From Azophilus sp965247035 (lineage in GTDB: Bacteria; Pseudomonadota; Gammaproteobacteria; Pseudomonadales; Azotimanducaceae): 64,000 bases of DNA. Under the pieces are notes generated by a model, which saw only the letters and a list, made by a program, of their open reading frames with translations, ran no database searches and was not told where the DNA came from. Shown one piece after another: positions 61,198-64,000 of this stretch. The DNA is taken from NCBI GenBank assembly GCA_965247035.1, contig CBDFGJ010000003.1, positions 496,001 to 560,000 on the forward strand, given 5' to 3'. How positions within the stretch are numbered: position 1 is the first letter of the stretch; every line of letters starts with the position of its first letter. The position numbers and the translations under genes were made by a program.

Positions 61198-62148
61198 ATG
61201 ACCAAACCCGAACTCGTTGCCGTTAGTGAAATGCCGGACGTCGCCAGCGGCCAACTGCGCCAGCCGCAAATTGCGCTGGACTGGGTTGGCATGAGCAACA
61301 TTCATCAGCCGTTGTTGGTCACCGATGGCGATGAAACCCGCCAAGTGCAAACACGGGTGCAGGTTTATGTAGACTTGGCGCAGTCCAAGGCGAAGGGCAT
61401 ACACATGTCTCGCCTGTACCTCATTTTAGATGAACATGCGAGCACCCGTCCGCTCACCGCGGCGGGCCTGAAATTGCTGTTGGCATCGGTGTTGGAATCC
61501 CATCGTGGGCTGTCAAGCCGCGCCTTTGTTCAGTTTGAGTTCGACTACTATCTGCGGCGGCAGGCGCTGATTAGCGAAAATTCCGGCTGGAACAGCTATC
61601 CGGCGACCATCAAAGGCTCCTTTATCGACGGGGAGATTCATTTGGAGTTGGGCGTTGGCGTCTATTACTCCTCCACCTGCCCCTGCTCCGCCGCCTTGGC
61701 GCGGCAGCTTATTCAGAACCAGTTTGAATCGGATTTCGGGCGTGCCCACTCGGTTAATGTCGGAGCCGTGCGGGCTTGGCTGGGCACGGAAAAAGGCATC
61801 GTCGCCACCCCCCACAGCCAGCGCAGCATCGCTCGCTTGCTGGTGAAGCTACACGATGGCCTCATACACTTTCCGATCACAGACCTGATTGACAATGTTG
61901 AAGCCACCTTGAAGACGCCGGTGCAGACGGCGGTGAAGCGGGAGGACGAACAGGAGTTCGCCCGGCTGAACGGCCAGAACCTCATGTTCATTGAGGATGC
62001 CGGGCGTAAGCTCAAGGCCATGCTGCACAGAGATGAGCGCTTAACGGACTTTTGGGTGCGCATAGAACACCACGAAAGCCTGCATGCCCACGACGCCGTG
62101 GGCGTGTTCACCAAGGGTGTTGAAGGGGGCTATTTGCCCATACCCTAG
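61198..62148 (+). CDS. folE2: GTP cyclohydrolase FolE2 (type IB)
   Basis: A 316-residue enzyme making dihydroneopterin triphosphate from GTP for folate or queuosine-type precursors. It shows LDWVGMSNIHQPLLVTDG, IHMSRLYLILDEHA, YYSSTCPCSAALARQL (catalytic Cys) and FWVRIEHHESLHAHDAVG. This is the prokaryotic metal-promiscuous type, often used when zinc is scarce; no Zur-like operator is visible upstream. With queG in the same window, a role in feeding queuosine synthesis is possible. Confidence 0.93.
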   Translation: MTKPELVAVSEMPDVASGQLRQPQIALDWVGMSNIHQPLLVTDGDETRQVQTRVQVYVDLAQSKAKGIHMSRLYLILDEHASTRPLTAAGLKLLLASVLESHRGLSSRAFVQFEFDYYLRRQALISENSGWNSYPATIKGSFIDGEIHLELGVGVYYSSTCPCSAALARQLIQNQFESDFGRAHSVNVGAVRAWLGTEKGIVATPHSQRSIARLLVKLHDGLIHFPITDLIDNVEATLKTPVQTAVKREDEQEFARLNGQNLMFIEDAGRKLKAMLHRDERLTDFWVRIEHHESLHAHDAVGVFTKGVEGGYLPIP

Positions 62149-62150
62149 CG

Positions 62151-62411
62151 CGCCTCGCCTGCAAAAGCCCTCGCCGTCCGTTTTTATTCCCATTAACTGG
62201 GGACAATGAACGAGGTCAGCAGGCAACATTTGCTAAGCTAAAGCGGTTCTTGGTAGCCTGCGGCGTTGATGATGGCGATACAACGATAGAGCAAGGTTTA
62301 GCGGAAGCCACTGGCGCACACTTCGTTGGAACAATTGAGCACGAGATGAATCAAAACGACCTAGACGGTTTGCCGATGGTCAAGATTGGTCATACTGCTT
62401 CTGTGGAGTAG
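62151..62411 (+). pseudogene. Unidentified protein remnant without a start codon
   Basis: After the folE2 stop a frame without an ATG, GTG or TTG start reads RPFLFPLTGDNERGQQATFA, then KLKRFLVACGVDDGDTTIEQ and GLAEATGAHFVGTIEHEMNQ, ending ASVE at 62411. Its composition looks like genuine protein, and the layout (a short helical part, then a small beta part) recalls the end of some phage single-strand-binding-like proteins, but this is a guess. It is followed at once by an IS481 remnant, which may have cut away its neighbours. Confidence 0.3.
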
Positions 62412-62439
62412 TTCCCCACTAGGTTGAAATGCCCGAGCA

Positions 62440-62997
62440 GGTGTAAGGCCTGCCCTTTACCACTATGCGTAGCGCCTCGCGTCGGGCCGCAATCGGCAGC
62501 CCGGCGAACTCGTCGGGTTCGACCACATGACCGTGCAGATCAACGGCGGAACCTTCAAGCAGTTCCACGCCAAGGACCCGAACCAAGAGCCTCCACGTCA
62601 AGGTCCGCACCAGCGCCACCGCCGCCACTGGCTTCCTCCACGAGGTCCTGCTGCGCCTGCCCGTGAGCTCGGTGCAGGTCGATGGCGGCTCCGTGTTCAT
62701 GCAGGAATTCGAGACCGCCCGCCGCAACGCCAGCATCCCCCTCGCATGTCCTCCTGCCCCGCCGCCCCGACAGTAACGGCAGCGTCAAGCGCAGCAACCG
62801 CACCCTGCGGTCGGGTTATATGGTCCGTCCACCGGGGCGACCTCCGGCGAAGTGAACCGAGCTCTGGAGGGGTCTCTCCGCGCCCACCACAACGTCCGGC
62901 CCGACCATGCCCTCGGCTTGTTGACTCCGGCCGAATTCACGGACAAGCTCTCTGGTTGCCTGACCGAAAAAGTTGCGAAATGTACTGAGCCCGTACA
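62440..62997 (+). mobile_element. IS481-family remnant, right half
   Basis: The plus strand encodes a decayed integrase core: VGFDHMTVQINGGTFKQFHA, SVQVDGGSVFMQEFETARR, then NGSVKRSNRTL and DHALGLLTPAEFTDKLSGCL, broken by frameshifts. The right inverted repeat (TGTACGGGCTCAGTACATT read inward) ends at 62997. The left end is missing. The catalytic glutamate position reads Lys (SVKRSN), so it is inactive. It resembles the copy at 20295 more than those at 5270 and 15159. Confidence 0.78.
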
Positions 62998-63063
62998 GCG
63001 GCTTTCATTGAACGCAATTGCCTGTTATTTTTTGTGCGCGTGCGGCAGAGGGAGGAAAACCTT

Positions 63064-64000
63064 ATGGGGAACTTGGCCAACTACAATCTGTTGGAGGACA
63101 GCACCCGAGAGTGTCCGTTTGCGTACTTTGAAGCCATCCGGCGAGAGCAGCCAGTGTACTTCATGCCGGAGTTGGGCGCTTGGTACGTCTCTCGCTACAA
63201 GGATGTGCGCTATGTCAAAAAGCACCCTGAGATCTTCTCCAACAACATTTTTGAACTTGGTGCCCAACGAGGCGTGAGCCGCGACATCGCCGAAGCCTAC
63301 CGCAACGAGCATGGCTGGCGACGGGTGTCCACCTTGCAGCGCACGGACCCGCCCCTGCACTCCACCTATCGGCGGCTCATCAACCGCACCTTCACCGTCA
63401 AGCGCATCCGCACCATGACATCCTATATTGAAACCGTGGTCAATGACCTTATCGACGACTTCATTGACCGAGGCGAGTGTGACTTCGTATGGGATTTCGC
63501 CATACCCCTGCCCTGCACGGTCATCGCCGACCAACTCGGCGTGCCGCGGGAGAAGATCTGGCAACTCAAGAAGTGGTCCGATGCCATGCTGGCCCCCGGC
63601 GGCGGGTTCGTGGACGATGAAGCGGCCCTGAGCTGCGGCAAGCTGGTGGTGGAGGCGCAACAGTTTTTCGCCAGCGTCATCGAATCCCGTCGGAGGAACC
63701 CACAGGACGACATCATTTCTGACCTCGTCAGCACCAAAGTTGTGGACGCGGACGGTGGCGAGGAGCGGCATCTGGACATGTACGAACTCCAGGACCTGCT
63801 TGATCAACTGCTCACCGGCGGTAATGAGACCACGACCAACGCCATCGGTTCAGCGCTGATGCTGCTGCTGCAGCGACCTGGGCTGATGGAGCGCCTGCGC
63901 GATGACCGCAAGCTGCTGCGCAATTTCATTGAAGAGTCTCTCCGCTTTGAGACGCCGGTGATCCACCTTTGGCGCGTAACCACGCAGGATGCGCAACTAG
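63064..64000 (+). CDS. Cytochrome P450, 3' end beyond window
   Basis: Amino-terminal 312 residues of a soluble bacterial P450. It opens MGNLANYNLLEDSTRECPFA, with LQRTDPPLHSTYRRLINRTF (about 91-110), IPLPCTVIADQLGVP, the I-helix LLTGGNETTTNAIGS (about 250-264), and the ExxR motif EESLRFETP (about 290). The heme-binding cysteine lies beyond the edge. The I-helix acid-alcohol pair is E-T (NETT). GGGAGGAAAA precedes ATG 63064. The gene lies 66 bases past an IS481 remnant, so its upstream region was probably altered. Substrate unknown. Confidence 0.92.
   Translation, partial: MGNLANYNLLEDSTRECPFAYFEAIRREQPVYFMPELGAWYVSRYKDVRYVKKHPEIFSNNIFELGAQRGVSRDIAEAYRNEHGWRRVSTLQRTDPPLHSTYRRLINRTFTVKRIRTMTSYIETVVNDLIDDFIDRGECDFVWDFAIPLPCTVIADQLGVPREKIWQLKKWSDAMLAPGGGFVDDEAALSCGKLVVEAQQFFASVIESRRRNPQDDIISDLVSTKVVDADGGEERHLDMYELQDLLDQLLTGGNETTTNAIGSALMLLLQRPGLMERLRDDRKLLRNFIEESLRFETPVIHLWRVTTQDAQL

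Noticed and set aside
1..64000. CRISPR array, rRNA or tRNA genes
   Set aside because: No regularly spaced short repeats, rRNA cores or cloverleaf-like sequences were noticed when reading both strands; a covariance-model scan was not possible.

Overview
The window looks like chromosomal DNA of a gammaproteobacterium. Four conserved gene orders support this: mnmE-yidC-yidD-rnpA-rpmH beside dnaA-dnaN-recF-gyrB (a replication-origin locus), queG/nnr-tsaE-amidase-mutL-miaA, hfq-hflX-hflK-hflC-purA, and a glnE-ilvE-waaF-waaC-waaG-waaP core-lipopolysaccharide locus ordered as in Pseudomonas. No genus can be named from the sequence alone. No rRNA, tRNA or CRISPR array was seen.

Layout. (1) 1-16.4 kb is an accessory region. 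It holds a PQQ-dependent dehydrogenase lipoprotein (cut by the left edge) overlapping a TonB-dependent receptor, an FCD-type GntR regulator, and a transport/amine-metabolism cluster: small membrane protein, sodium:solute symporter, MFS carrier, ornithine-cyclodeaminase-like protein, RidA remnant. Two genes on the other strand follow, a DAO-type FAD oxidoreductase and an acyl-CoA-ligase-like enzyme. It also carries decayed genes (aldehyde dehydrogenase, RidA, NagA) and several defective IS481-family copies. (2) 16.4-20.25 kb is mnmE, yidC, yidD, rnpA and rpmH, all leftward with overlapping ends; the rpmH frame lies wholly inside the extended rnpA frame. (3) 20.3-21.4 kb has an IS481 remnant and a probable oriC with degenerate DnaA boxes and an AT-rich stretch. 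(4) 21.4-27.4 kb is dnaA, dnaN, recF and gyrB. (5) 28-33.8 kb is the leftward operon nnr-tsaE-amidase-mutL-miaA, with queG diverging from it. (6) 35.1-37.0 kb is a scar zone with a permease remnant, a secreted protein and two copies of a 220-bp dispersed repeat whose third copy is at 27.5 kb. (7) 37-49.4 kb is the leftward glnE-ilvE-waaF-waaC-waaG-waaP-kinase-carbamoyltransferase-glycosyltransferase locus. (8) 49.7-53.9 kb is argE, argA and ilvD. (9) 54-62.1 kb is an RRM protein, a VOC protein, hfq-hflX-hflK-hflC-purA, a Trm112-like protein and folE2. (10) The right edge has another IS481 remnant and the start of a cytochrome P450 gene.

How the parts fit. The core blocks cover replication initiation, membrane-protein insertion, tRNA modification, mismatch repair, cell-wall hydrolysis, nitrogen control, arginine and branched-chain amino acid synthesis, and the LPS inner core. 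The accessory region looks like a regulated uptake and oxidation module, probably for an amine or amino acid, in a zone being remodelled by IS elements. GTATAC palindromes upstream of both the receptor and the transporter cluster suggest one regulator may govern both. The less usual observations are the nested rnpA/rpmH frames, the 220-bp repeats with short flanking direct repeats near synteny breakpoints, an internally deleted IS with an intact target duplication, and two small ORFs coupled to larger genes.
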